From the NCBI RefSeq assembly GCF_023015695.1, contig NZ_JALKAS010000002.1, positions 826,501 through 890,500 on the forward strand: 64,000 nt of DNA, given 5' to 3'. This document shows positions 27,168 to 35,714 of this stretch, one piece after another; positions within the stretch are counted from its first letter, which is position 1; every line of letters begins with the position of its first letter. Below the pieces are notes generated by a model. That model did no database searches, was not told where the DNA came from, and saw only the letters and a program-made list of their open reading frames with translations. The position numbers and the translations under genes are program-made. Origin of the DNA: Jannaschia sp. S6380. GTDB taxonomy: Bacteria > Pseudomonadota > Alphaproteobacteria > Rhodobacterales > Rhodobacteraceae.

Positions 27168-27635
27168 ATGCGAACCTATGATTTTACCCCCCTCTACCGT
27201 GCCACCGTCGGTTTCGATCGGATGGCGAACCTGCTCGACAGGGCAATGGCAGCCGACACCGCCACGACCTATCCGCCCTATAACATCGAGAAGACCGGCG
27301 AGAACGAGTATCGCATCTCGATCGCGGTCGCGGGCTTCACCGCCGACGAGCTGGGCATCGAGACGCGCGAGACGGCGCTGATCGTCACCGCCCGCAAGGC
27401 CGAGGAGGATGGCGAGAAGACCTACCTCCACCGCGGGATTGCCACGCGTGCGTTCGAGAAGAGCTTCCAGCTGGCCGACCACGTCCATGTGACGGGTGCG
27501 CGCCATGCCGACGGAATGCTGCATATCGAGCTGGAGCGTCAGGTGCCCGAGGCCCTGAAGCCGCGCCGCATCGAGATCGCCAAGGGCGAGGATGCGCCGG
27601 CGCTGGAAGGAACCTCCGAGACCGTCGAGGCCTGA
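27168..27635 (+). CDS. Hsp20 family small heat-shock protein
   Basis: A 155-residue alpha-crystallin-type chaperone. The N-terminus MRTYDFTPLYRATVGFDR is typical of IbpA proteins. The alpha-crystallin domain spans roughly residues 36-130, with VAGFTADELGIETRETAL and a C-terminal GMLHIELERQVPE. It should bind unfolding proteins under heat. It is transcribed from the RpoH-type promoter at 27038-27069. An alternative start at 27141 would add nine residues. Confidence 0.92.
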   Translation: MRTYDFTPLYRATVGFDRMANLLDRAMAADTATTYPPYNIEKTGENEYRISIAVAGFTADELGIETRETALIVTARKAEEDGEKTYLHRGIATRAFEKSFQLADHVHVTGARHADGMLHIELERQVPEALKPRRIEIAKGEDAPALEGTSETVEA

Positions 27636-27668
27636 TCCCCAAGACTGTGCCTTCGGTTGAAGGAGTGG

Positions 27669-27696
27669 CGCGCGTCCCCGGAAACGGGGGCGCGCG
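27669..27696 (+). terminator. Terminator after hsp20
   Basis: Twelve-base arms CGCGCGTCCCCG and CGGGGGCGCGCG (one G-U pair) close a GAAA tetraloop, followed by TTCTT. It sits 33 bases after the stop codon. Confidence 0.8.
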
Positions 27697-27714
27697 TTCT
27701 TCGTGCGGGGTCCG

Positions 27715-28026
27715 TTAGCTGTCGGGGATCGAGATCAGGACCCATTCGCCTGCGCTGTCCACCCGGACGCCGCCTTCGGCGATCCGATCGGCAATCGCGC
27801 CGGTCTCGACCGCCGGACAACCGACGAGCGTCCGGGTATGGTCGAGATATTCGACGGTCAGCGCGTTCTCGCCGATGACCTGACAGACGTCGTCGTCAGT
27901 CGGGTAGGGGCGGACCGCGACGAGGCCGGACGCCTCGGGCGGGGAATAGCCCGGCCCGCTGTCAGGTTCGACACATCCCGCAAGGGGCAAAAGGCAGACG
28001 GCGCCGATGGCAGATATCTTTTTCAT
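27715..28026 (-). CDS. Small lipoprotein of unknown function
   Basis: A 103-residue protein with a lipoprotein signal and lipobox PLAGC (Cys18). The rest contains DDDVCQVIGEN and TRTLVGCPAVE, so two further Cys may form a disulfide in the periplasm. I do not recognise a named family. It is convergent with hsp20 and its stop lies 18 bases from that gene's terminator hairpin. Confidence 0.7.
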   Translation of the reverse strand: MKKISAIGAVCLLPLAGCVEPDSGPGYSPPEASGLVAVRPYPTDDDVCQVIGENALTVEYLDHTRTLVGCPAVETGAIADRIAEGGVRVDSAGEWVLISIPDS

Positions 28027-28164
28027 GTTCGCTCCTTCGCTGGGCCAGACCCTTTGCAGCCTATGCCGCGCGGACCGATCCGGCCAGAACCCGGTGACGA
28101 GCCGCGCCTCACCTGCCGGTTTCGGCCAAGCCTCCGCACGGGTTCGCGGGCCGTCGGGCGCCCG

Positions 28165-29025
28165 TCAGAACCACTGACCCGGCTCCATCAGCCCGAGATC
28201 CATGAGCTGTTGCGAGCGCCATTCGAACGGGACCGATCCATCCCAGCGGAACCCCTTGATCGCCGCGCGCGAGCCCGGATTGAACGCAAGCGCCTTCGCC
28301 GCACGGAACGAGGCGATGCAGGCCGTCATCGAATGGTGCCAGGGGCAGGCATAGGTGTTCATTTCCGCATCGGACATCCGGTGATCGGCCAGCAGGCGTA
28401 TGTCCTTGCGGGCACGGAACATCGCGACCCGGTCGATGCGGCGTCTCGCCTCGGGGACATGCTCCTCGAAGCGCCAGCGAAGCCCGCCGAAGAAGTCGAG
28501 CTGTCGGTCGAGGGGGCCGTCCTCGCCCATCCGGCCGAGGGCGAAATATCCGGCTTCGTCCATCCAGGCATCGTCGGCATCGACGCCGTTTCCCCCCGCC
28601 TCCAGCCGCCCGGCATAGAGATCGATCACGAAGCTCAGGATCGCGTCGCGCCGCTCCTCGGTGCAGAAAGCCATGGCCTCGCCGATGCGGCGGGTCTCGG
28701 CGAAGGGGTGGAACAGGTATTCCGCGTTATAGGCATAGGCCGTCCAGGCGCCGTCGGGACGCCCGGCGATGAATGCGTTCACGCAGGCGGTGGCCAGCAT
28801 TCCGGGGCGTCGGTCCAGGTTCAGGCGGTGAACGCCCTCGGGCAGGACGGGAGGGACCGGCACACCCGGCGGAACGGCCAGAACGATCGTGCCGAAACCC
28901 ACCTCGCGGTGATGGCGCACGGTGCTGGCGACTTCGCAATCGTCCTCGCACAGGATCATCAGCGCCGGCGCGCCGCCGAGCGTCCCCGCCCGTGCCGTCA
29001 GATCCTCGAGAGAGGTGAAATCCAT
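28165..29025 (-). CDS. Hypothetical protein, possibly glycosyltransferase-like
   Basis: A 286-residue soluble protein. An early beta-strand-rich part reads [18 protein letters not shown], which recalls the first strand and Asp pair of family 2-like nucleotide-sugar enzymes. Later parts such as [12 protein letters not shown] and [20 protein letters not shown] fit a conserved Rhodobacterales group, but I cannot name a substrate. The ATG at 29025 has a GGCGGGCGG stretch just upstream. An in-frame upstream extension to 29127 crosses toward miaB and has no clear pattern. It is divergent from miaB. Confidence 0.6.
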   Translation of the reverse strand: MDFTSLEDLTARAGTLGGAPALMILCEDDCEVASTVRHHREVGFGTIVLAVPPGVPVPPVLPEGVHRLNLDRRPGMLATACVNAFIAGRPDGAWTAYAYNAEYLFHPFAETRRIGEAMAFCTEERRDAILSFVIDLYAGRLEAGGNGVDADDAWMDEAGYFALGRMGEDGPLDRQLDFFGGLRWRFEEHVPEARRRIDRVAMFRARKDIRLLADHRMSDAEMNTYACPWHHSMTACIASFRAAKALAFNPGSRAAIKGFRWDGSVPFEWRSQQLMDLGLMEPGQWF

Positions 29026-29141
29026 GCCCGCCCGCCTTTTCGACGCACTGTCCCGCAAAGCGGGCGCGGTCGCAACGGGGCCGCGTTGCGGGCGAGGAGC
29101 CTCTGCGGTATTGGCGCAACGCGACAACGGGGGTTCTTGGA

Positions 29142-30470
29142 ATGCCGACGCCGAAGAAGCTGCACATCAAGACCTATGGTTGTCAGATGAACGTCTACGA
29201 CAGCGAGCGCATGGCCGAGGCGATGGGCTCCGAAGGCTATGTCACGACCGATGATCCGGCCGATGCGGACCTGATCGTGCTGAACACGTGCCACATCCGC
29301 GAAAAGGCTGCCGAAAAGGTCTATTCCGATCTGGGCCGGCTGCGGCCGTTGCGGGATGCGAAGCCCGACCTCAAGATCGGCGTGGCCGGCTGCGTGGCCC
29401 AGGCCGAAGGGGCGGAGATCATGGCCCGGCAGCCTTTGGTGGACCTGGTCGTGGGGCCGCAGACCTATCATCGCCTGCCCGAGATGATGCGCGGCGTCGA
29501 CCGCGGCGAGAAGGTCATCGACACCGACATGCCGGCCGAAGACAAGTTCGACCACCTGCCCAGGCTGCGCGCGCCCGTGGCCAGGCCGTCCGCTTTCCTG
29601 ACCGTGCAGGAAGGCTGCGACAAGTTCTGTGCCTTCTGCGTCGTGCCCTATACCCGCGGCGCCGAGGTCAGCCGGCCGGCCGCACGCCTGATCGACGAGG
29701 CCCGCGCGCTGGTCGATCGCGGCGTGCGCGAGATCACGCTGCTCGGCCAGAACGTGAACGCGTATCACGGTGACGGGCCGGACGGGCGCACGTGGTCGCT
29801 GGCCGACCTCATCTGGGCGCTGGACGGGATCGAGGGGCTGGCGCGGATCCGGTTCACGACCAGCCATCCGAACGACATGACCGACGACCTGATCGCCGCG
29901 CATGGCGATTGCGCCAAGCTGATGCCCTATCTGCACCTGCCGGTCCAGTCGGGCAGCGACCGTATCCTGAAGGCGATGAACCGCAAGCATACGGCGGCGT
30001 CCTACCTGACCCTGATCGAACGCCTGCGTGCGGCGCGGCCGGATCTGGCGCTGTCGGGCGATTTCATCGTCGGCTTTCCAGGCGAGACGGACGAGGATTT
30101 CGAGGCGACGTTGAACCTGGTCAGGCAGGTCCGCTATGCGGCGGCCTACTCGTTCCGCTATTCGGCCCGACCGGGAACGCCCGCCGCCGAGCGGCCAGAT
30201 GTCCCGCAGGACGTGGCAGTCGCGCGGCTGCACCGTCTGCAGGCCCTGCTGACCGAGCAGCAGGTCCAGGCGCAGGAGGCGATGGTCGGTCGCGAGACGG
30301 ACGTGCTGTTCGAAAAGCGCGGTCGCCTGCCGGGGCAGCTGGTGGGCAAGTCCGACTATCTGCAGGGCGTCCATGCCCAGGCGCCGGAGGACATGATTGG
30401 CAAGGTCGCCCGCGTGCGCGTGACCGAGGCGAAGGCGAACTCCCTTGCGGCGGTGCTCGTCGGGGCCTGA
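29142..30470 (+). CDS. miaB: tRNA-2-methylthio-N6-isopentenyladenosine(37) synthase MiaB
   Basis: A 442-residue methylthiotransferase. The N-terminal UPF0004 domain has Cys14, Cys50 and Cys84 for one 4Fe-4S cluster. The radical SAM motif is GCDKFCAFC with Cys159, Cys163 and Cys166, and a TRAM domain occupies about residues 375-440. It adds a methylthio group to i6A37 of tRNAs reading UNN codons, using SAM. It heads the miaB to metK gene series, although a 163-base gap follows. Confidence 0.96.
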   Translation: MPTPKKLHIKTYGCQMNVYDSERMAEAMGSEGYVTTDDPADADLIVLNTCHIREKAAEKVYSDLGRLRPLRDAKPDLKIGVAGCVAQAEGAEIMARQPLVDLVVGPQTYHRLPEMMRGVDRGEKVIDTDMPAEDKFDHLPRLRAPVARPSAFLTVQEGCDKFCAFCVVPYTRGAEVSRPAARLIDEARALVDRGVREITLLGQNVNAYHGDGPDGRTWSLADLIWALDGIEGLARIRFTTSHPNDMTDDLIAAHGDCAKLMPYLHLPVQSGSDRILKAMNRKHTAASYLTLIERLRAARPDLALSGDFIVGFPGETDEDFEATLNLVRQVRYAAAYSFRYSARPGTPAAERPDVPQDVAVARLHRLQALLTEQQVQAQEAMVGRETDVLFEKRGRLPGQLVGKSDYLQGVHAQAPEDMIGKVARVRVTEAKANSLAAVLVGA

Positions 30471-30633
30471 TCGCGCGGCGGTTCAGCGCATCGTGGCCAC
30501 AAGGTCTATGCGGCGTTGCCGAATTCAGCGCCAAATCTGGGGCCGGGGGGTATGCAACGGCGGGAACCCTGCTAGGTTGCGGACCGGGACGATGACAGCA
30601 ATTGGGGGCCACAAGGTGTCGCGCAGCGGAACG

Positions 30634-30957
30634 ATGATGAAACGGGGTGTCCTGGCATTCGCCCTGACGACGGCGGGCATGATGCCCGCCATGGGCCAGA
30701 ACGTGGGCGATGTGGGGGCCGATAGCGCCGGCAACATCTATACCTACACCCGCGACGCCCAAGGCCGCGGCGTGTGGACACCGGGTCGCGACGGACCCGG
30801 CAACGATCGCACGATCCTCGCGGAACGTTTCATCCCGGCGATCTGGGTGGATCCGGACGGATGCGAGCATTGGGTCATGGATGACGGGTTCGAAGGATAC
30901 ATGTCACCGCGCCTGGATCGGCATGGCCGACCCATCTGCGGGGGGGCGGGACGATGA
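30634..30957 (+). CDS. Secreted CEHW-motif protein, first of a tandem pair
   Basis: A 107-residue protein with a Sec signal (LAFALTTAGMMPAMGQ) and a C-terminal motif IWVDPDGCEHWVMDDG then FEGYMSP and RPIC. The next gene has the same motif, so this is a tandem duplication. The two Cys of the motif probably pair in the periplasm. I know this pattern as recurrent in Rhodobacterales small exported proteins, but not a function. Two ATGs (30634 and 30637) are adjacent; the first is used here. There is no lipobox in this copy, unlike the second. Confidence 0.75.
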   Translation: MMKRGVLAFALTTAGMMPAMGQNVGDVGADSAGNIYTYTRDAQGRGVWTPGRDGPGNDRTILAERFIPAIWVDPDGCEHWVMDDGFEGYMSPRLDRHGRPICGGAGR

Positions 30958-31268
30958 CGATGCATCGATTCATCGCGCTGGTCGCCGCGACGGCCCTGCT
31001 GTCCGCCTGTGCCGAGGGGCGCAGCAGCCCCGACAAGACCGTCGACCGTGGATCCGTCGGCACGACGCCGTTGACCGACCTGACGCCTGGCATCTGGGTC
31101 GATCCGACGGGATGCGAGCATTGGCTGATCGACGACGGGGTCGAGGGGTATCTGACGCCGCGCTTCGATCCGCGCACACGCCGGCCGGTCTGTGACCGGA
31201 ACACCGCGCCACCGACCTACGTGACGGGACCGTTCCAGGGGGGCGCCGACATCAACGACCCGACCTGA
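30954..31268 (+). CDS. CEHW-motif lipoprotein, second of a tandem pair
   Basis: A 104-residue lipoprotein with a signal ending TALLSAC (Cys19). Its C-terminal half repeats the motif of the previous gene: IWVDPTGCEHWLIDDG, VEGYLTPR and RPVC. The start overlaps the previous stop as ATGA, so the two are made together. It probably sits in the outer membrane facing the periplasm. One product is soluble and the other lipidated, which suggests they may work as a pair. The function is unknown. Confidence 0.78.
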   Translation: MTMHRFIALVAATALLSACAEGRSSPDKTVDRGSVGTTPLTDLTPGIWVDPTGCEHWLIDDGVEGYLTPRFDPRTRRPVCDRNTAPPTYVTGPFQGGADINDPT

Positions 31269-31296
31269 TCCCTTGTCCGACTGGTCGGCGGGGCAG

Positions 31297-31322
31297 GGGC
31301 CGTGGCGGAAACGTCACGGCCC
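31297..31322 (+). terminator. Terminator after the CEHW lipoprotein
   Basis: Eleven-base arms GGGCCGTGGCG and CGTCACGGCCC (one G-U pair) close a GAAA tetraloop, then TGTTGC. It lies 28 bases after the stop. Confidence 0.75.
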
Positions 31323-31425
31323 TGTTGCATTCGAGGCGTGTTTTCCCGCCGAACGCCCCCGCACCGCCTTGCGGCCCCCGCGACGGCGGGGCACCCTTGG
31401 ACGACACCTCACGTAGGAGCCTTGT

Positions 31426-32439
31426 TTGGCCACCATCCTTGCCCCCGATGAGTCCATCGCACTCCAGCTGGAGTTCCCCGACAACCGCCTGATGATCGAC
31501 CTGGTGGGCCCGCATGGCGCGCATCTTGCCCAGATCGAACAGCTTCTGGGTGTGCAGATCGTCCATCGCGGCAACGCGCTGGTCGTGCATGGCGAGGGCG
31601 CCGCCGAGGCGGAACGGGTGCTGAACGCGCTCTATGCGCGGCTCGAATCGGGCAAGCAGGTGGATATGGGCGCGATCGACGGGTTGATCCGGTTGCGTGC
31701 CGTCGAGGAGGACCAAGGCACACGCGACGGCGACCAGCAGGAAATGTTCTCGGGTCCGGCGCTGGAGATCCGCACCCGCAAGAAGACGATGGAGCCCCGG
31801 ACCGAGGCACAGAAAGCCTATACCCGCGCTCTTCTGGAAAACGAGCTGACTTTCGGGATCGGTCCGGCGGGTACGGGCAAGACCTATATCGCCGTGGCGG
31901 TCGCCGTGTCGAAGTTCATCACCGGCGAGGTGGACCGCATCATCCTGACGCGCCCGGCGGTGGAGGCCGGTGAGAAGCTGGGCTTCCTGCCGGGCACGCA
32001 GGACGAGAAGGTCGATCCCTACATGCAGCCGCTTTACGACGCGCTAAACGACTTTCTGCCGGGCAAGCAGCTTCAGAAGTTGCGCGAGGAGAAGCGGGTG
32101 GAGATTGCGCCGCTGGCCTTCATGCGGGGCCGGACGCTGTCGAACGCCTTCGTCATCCTGGACGAGGCGCAGAATGCGACGACGATGCAGATGAAGATGT
32201 TCCTGACCCGGTTGGGGCAGGGGTCGCGCATGGCGATCACCGGCGATCGCAGCCAGGTCGACCTGCCGCGCGGCGTGCAGTCGGGCCTGCGCGATGCCGA
32301 ACACATCCTGCGGGGGGTCGACGGGATCAGCTTCAACTATTTCAGCGCCACGGATGTCGTCCGGCACCCGCTGGTGGCCAAGATCATCACCGCCTACGAT
32401 GCCGAGGATGCGCGCCGCGAGGCCGGACCGGAGCGATGA
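31426..32439 (+). CDS. phoH: PhoH family ATPase
   Basis: A 337-residue cytoplasmic P-loop protein. An N-terminal KH-like part (residues 10-75) precedes Walker A GPAGTGKT at 146-153 and Walker [11 protein letters not shown]. PhoH proteins of this type sit next to ybeY and are tied to RNA handling. The start is TTG at 31426, with AGGAG seven bases upstream; the next in-frame ATG would remove 22 residues of the conserved N-terminus. It is the first gene of a tightly packed phoH-ybeY unit. Confidence 0.93.
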   Translation: MATILAPDESIALQLEFPDNRLMIDLVGPHGAHLAQIEQLLGVQIVHRGNALVVHGEGAAEAERVLNALYARLESGKQVDMGAIDGLIRLRAVEEDQGTRDGDQQEMFSGPALEIRTRKKTMEPRTEAQKAYTRALLENELTFGIGPAGTGKTYIAVAVAVSKFITGEVDRIILTRPAVEAGEKLGFLPGTQDEKVDPYMQPLYDALNDFLPGKQLQKLREEKRVEIAPLAFMRGRTLSNAFVILDEAQNATTMQMKMFLTRLGQGSRMAITGDRSQVDLPRGVQSGLRDAEHILRGVDGISFNYFSATDVVRHPLVAKIITAYDAEDARREAGPER

Positions 32440-32801
32440 TCGCCGGACTGGCCGCCGCCGTGTTGGCCGCGATGCTGGCATGTGTTCACACATTCGTCGG
32501 CGGGCGGGCAATCGCGCGTCCGCTTCGTCAGGCGACCGATCTTCCCACGGTCGTCCGGGCGACGTCCTGGATGTGCTGGCACATGGTCACGACCACCCTG
32601 TTTCTGATGGCGATCCTGTTGTTCTGGGGCGCTTGGGGCGGGCGGCCCGATCTCATCCTGGCCGGAACGTTGCTTGCCGCGGCGGTGGCCCTGGGGGGGC
32701 TGGCCGCCGCGCCGGCACTGGGCGTGGGCTATCGCGTGTTGCCGCAAGGCTGGCTTTTCGTGCCGGTCGTGGCTCTGGGCCTATGGTCGTTTTACGCATG
32801 A
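32436..32801 (+). CDS. Small four-helix membrane protein between phoH and ybeY
   Basis: A 121-residue protein with about four transmembrane helices (for example LAAAVLAAMLACVHTFVGG and LILAGTLLAAAVALGGLA). I do not recognise the family. Both ends overlap neighbours as ATGA: its start with the phoH stop and its stop with the ybeY start. So translation of phoH, this gene and ybeY is coupled. A link to either neighbour is inference only. Confidence 0.75.
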   Translation: MIAGLAAAVLAAMLACVHTFVGGRAIARPLRQATDLPTVVRATSWMCWHMVTTTLFLMAILLFWGAWGGRPDLILAGTLLAAAVALGGLAAAPALGVGYRVLPQGWLFVPVVALGLWSFYA

Positions 32802-33259
32802 ACGTCGATGTCATCGTCGAGGATGCGCGTTGGGAACGGCTCGAACGCCTGGCCGAAGTCGCCATTTCAGCGGCGCTGGATGGTCTGCCTGGCGAATGGG
32901 AAGTCGCCGTGCTGGGCTGCGACGACGCCCGCATCGCCACGTTGAACGCGGAGTTTCGCGGCAAGCCCGTGCCCACGAACGTACTGAGCTGGCCCGCGGA
33001 GGAGATGTCGCCGGATGACAGCCCCGAAGGCCCCGAACTCGGCGATATCGCCATCGCCTACGACACCTGCGCGCGGGAGGCCGCCGAGCAGGGCAAGCCG
33101 TTCGACGCCCATGTCATACATCTTCTGGTGCATGCCACGCTGCACCTGCTAGGACACGACCATGTCGAGGACGATCAGGCCGCGCGCATGGAAGCGCGCG
33201 AGGTCGAGATCTTGAACGTGTTGGGATTCCCCGATCCCTACGCATCTGGTAAGGTTTGA
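32798..33259 (+). CDS. ybeY: rRNA maturation endoribonuclease YbeY
   Basis: A 153-residue metalloprotein. The zinc motif is seen as HLLVHATLHLLGHDH, with His112, His116 and His122 in the H-x3-H-x5-H pattern. YbeY takes part in 16S rRNA 3' end maturation and ribosome quality control. The ATG at 32798 overlaps the previous stop (ATGA). A frame that stays open further upstream is out of register with the family. Confidence 0.95.
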   Translation: MNVDVIVEDARWERLERLAEVAISAALDGLPGEWEVAVLGCDDARIATLNAEFRGKPVPTNVLSWPAEEMSPDDSPEGPELGDIAIAYDTCAREAAEQGKPFDAHVIHLLVHATLHLLGHDHVEDDQAARMEAREVEILNVLGFPDPYASGKV

Positions 33260-33305
33260 CGGCGCCGGTGTTCGATCCGGCCAGGTAAGAGGTTTTCCCG
33301 GTCCG

Positions 33306-34178
33306 ATGGACAAAGACGGATCGTCTAGCGCCGCGCAGGGCGCGCAGGACGAAGACAGATACGAAGGCGGCCATATCGGACCGCGCCCCGGATTCATCGC
33401 CCGCGTCTTCGGCGGCCTGATGCCCGAAACCGAAGGACGCCCCGAACGGGATGTGCCGCGGGACCGGATGCCGGGTCTGCTGAACCTGCGGCTCAAGCGG
33501 CTGGACGACGTGCTGATTCCCCGGGCCGAGGTCGTGGCGGTGCCGGTCGACATCTCGCTGCCGGATCTGGTGGCCCGCTTCCGGGAATCGGGGATGACCC
33601 GGATACCGGTCTTCGAAGGGACGCTGGACGAGCCGCTGGGCATGATCCACCTGAAGGACCTGGCGCTGAACCACGGGTTCAACGGCGACCGCGACAAGCC
33701 GTTCGAGATGCGGCCGTTGTTGCGCACGCTGATCTATGCACCGCCCTCGATGCCGATCGGCGTGCTGCTGACCAAGATGCAGACGCAGCGGACGCATATG
33801 GCGCTGGTCATCGACGAATATGGCGGCGTGGACGGCCTGGTGACGCTGGAGGATCTGATCGAGCAGGTCATCGGCGAGATCGAGGACGAGCACGACCAGG
33901 AGGAGGGCAAGTTCTGGCGGCAGGAGAAGACCGGCTGCTATCTGGCGCTGGCCCGCACCCCGATCGAGGATTTCCAGGCCGAAGTTGGCTTCAAGCTCGT
34001 CGAGGCGGAGGACGAGGAGGAGATCGACACACTGGGCGGACTGGTCTTCATGCTGGCCGGGCGCGTGCCCGCGCGCGGCGAGGTGATCCCCCATCCGTCC
34101 GGCGCCGAGATCGAGGTCGTCGACGCCGACCCCCGTCGGATAAAGAGGTTGCGCGTTCGGATGCCGCAGGCGGCCTGA
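33306..34178 (+). CDS. corC: CorC/HlyC family CBS-domain protein
   Basis: A 290-residue soluble protein with two CBS domains at about residues 65-195 (LIPRAEVVAVP to LVIDEYGGVDGLVTLEDLIEQVIGEIEDEHD) and a transporter-associated C-terminal domain around 205-290. It lacks the DUF21 membrane part, as in CorC of the phoH-ybeY-corC-lnt series, where it is linked to magnesium and cobalt efflux. It follows ybeY by 46 bases. Confidence 0.92.
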   Translation: MDKDGSSSAAQGAQDEDRYEGGHIGPRPGFIARVFGGLMPETEGRPERDVPRDRMPGLLNLRLKRLDDVLIPRAEVVAVPVDISLPDLVARFRESGMTRIPVFEGTLDEPLGMIHLKDLALNHGFNGDRDKPFEMRPLLRTLIYAPPSMPIGVLLTKMQTQRTHMALVIDEYGGVDGLVTLEDLIEQVIGEIEDEHDQEEGKFWRQEKTGCYLALARTPIEDFQAEVGFKLVEAEDEEEIDTLGGLVFMLAGRVPARGEVIPHPSGAEIEVVDADPRRIKRLRVRMPQAA

Positions 34179-34179
34179 C

Positions 34180-35649
34180 TTGCGCGTCCTGCGACCTCTG
34201 GTGCCCGCGGTCGCGGGGCTTTCCGCCGCGTTCGGACAGGCGCCCTGGGGCCTGTGGTGGTTGGCCTTCGCGGGATTCGTGCTGGGCATCGATGCCATCA
34301 TGCGGGCGGGCAGGCCATTCATCGCGGGGCTGATATTCGGCATGGCCCATTTCGCGCTGGCCCTGATCTGGATTACCGAGCCGTTCCAGGTCGACCCGGA
34401 GGCCACGGCCTGGCTGGCCCCGTTTGCGCTTCTGGGCGTGTCGGTGGGCTTCGGGCTGTTCTGGGCGATTGCCGCCTGGGCCGGGCGCCGTTGGCTGGGC
34501 GGGGCGATCGGCGTCGCGGTCGCGCTGGCGATGGTGGAACTCGTGCGGTCCTACCTATTGACCGGTTTCCCTTGGGCGCTTCCCGGGCATGTCCTGATCG
34601 ATACGGTGGCTTTGTCCGCCGCGTCCGTTGGCGGTGCGCATGGCCTGGGGCTGGCGATCCTGCTGGGGGCGGGGGCGGTCGCCCTGCGCAGGCCGGTCGC
34701 CCTGACCGTCGGCTGCCTGATCTGGGCCGCGCCGTTCGCGGTCGGGCTTTCGCTGCCCCCGGCGCCTGCGGACGAGGGGCCGGTCGTCCGGCTGGTTCAA
34801 CCGAATGCGCCGCAGCATCAGAAATGGGACCCCGAGTGGCAGGGCGTGTTCTGGCGCCGCGGCCTGCAGGAGACCGCCGCCGCCGCCGCGACGCCGCCCG
34901 TCGCGGTCGTCTGGCCGGAGACGGCCCTGCCCACCCTGCTGAGCAATTCCGACGATCTGAGGCCGATGCTGGCGGCGGCTTCGGGCGGCAGTCCCGTCAT
35001 CGTCGGGGCACAACGCTACGGCGACGACGGAAGCCCCCGCAACGCGCTGGTCCTGCTGGACGGCGCGGCCGGGGATATCGAAGTGATCTACGACAAGCAT
35101 CGTCTGGTGCCGTTCGGAGAGTTCCTTCCGCTGCAGACGGTCTTCGACGCCGTGGGTATCGGGCCCATGGCCAAGCGGCTGGCCGGGACCTATGCGGCCG
35201 GCCCGGGGCCATCGCTGATCGACCTGCCCGGGGTCGGGTCCGTTCTACCGCTGATCTGTTACGAGGCGATCTTTCCGCAGGACATTCGCCGGGTCGCGCG
35301 ACCGGCCGCGATCCTGCACCTGACAAACGATGCGTGGTTCGGAACCCGGTTCGGACCGCAGCAACACCTCGCCCTGGCAAGGCTGCGCGCGGCCGAATCC
35401 GGATTGCCCGTGCTGCGCGCGGCGAATACGGGCGTGTCGGCCTCGATCGATGCCCGGGGCCGCGTGCTGGCTTCGCTGCCACTGGGGGTACATGGCCATC
35501 TGGACGTGGCCGTTCCCGCCGCACTGTCGGCCACGCCCTATGTGAAGCTGGGAGACTGGGTCGTGGGCCTGCTGCTCGTTTGCCTCGCCCTCGCCCTCGT
35601 GATCCTGCGGCGCCGGAATGGTGTTGAACCCGTCCGGAAAGCCACCTAG
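34180..35649 (+). CDS. lnt: Apolipoprotein N-acyltransferase
   Basis: A 489-residue inner-membrane enzyme that adds the third acyl chain to lipoproteins. Six to seven N-terminal membrane helices run to about residue 190, then a nitrilase-like domain carries the catalytic triad: Glu247 (VVWPETALP), Lys306 (YDKHRLVPFGEF) and Cys360 (LICYEAIFP). The start is TTG at 34180, one base after the corC stop. It ends before the metK riboswitch. It would act on the lipoproteins found across this window. Confidence 0.94.
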   Translation: MRVLRPLVPAVAGLSAAFGQAPWGLWWLAFAGFVLGIDAIMRAGRPFIAGLIFGMAHFALALIWITEPFQVDPEATAWLAPFALLGVSVGFGLFWAIAAWAGRRWLGGAIGVAVALAMVELVRSYLLTGFPWALPGHVLIDTVALSAASVGGAHGLGLAILLGAGAVALRRPVALTVGCLIWAAPFAVGLSLPPAPADEGPVVRLVQPNAPQHQKWDPEWQGVFWRRGLQETAAAAATPPVAVVWPETALPTLLSNSDDLRPMLAAASGGSPVIVGAQRYGDDGSPRNALVLLDGAAGDIEVIYDKHRLVPFGEFLPLQTVFDAVGIGPMAKRLAGTYAAGPGPSLIDLPGVGSVLPLICYEAIFPQDIRRVARPAAILHLTNDAWFGTRFGPQQHLALARLRAAESGLPVLRAANTGVSASIDARGRVLASLPLGVHGHLDVAVPAALSATPYVKLGDWVVGLLLVCLALALVILRRRNGVEPVRKAT

Positions 35650-35660
35650 CCAGTGTCGAC

Positions 35661-35708
35661 CGCCCCAACGGCTTCCTGACGGGGTAAGGGCATCTGAACC
35701 GGAGCATA
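35661..35708 (+). promoter_or_regulatory. SAM/SAH riboswitch upstream of metK
   Basis: CCCC at 35663-35666 and GGGG at 35681-35684 form a short stem around the loop AACGGCTTCCTGAC. About 16 bases later GGAGCA (35701-35706) appears just before the metK start. This matches the small SAM/SAH riboswitch known from Rhodobacterales, in which the loop pairs with the ribosome site (GGAGC) in a pseudoknot when SAM or SAH is bound and shuts off translation. It overlaps the metK Shine-Dalgarno exactly as expected. Confidence 0.88.
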
Positions 35709-35714
35709 TATTCC

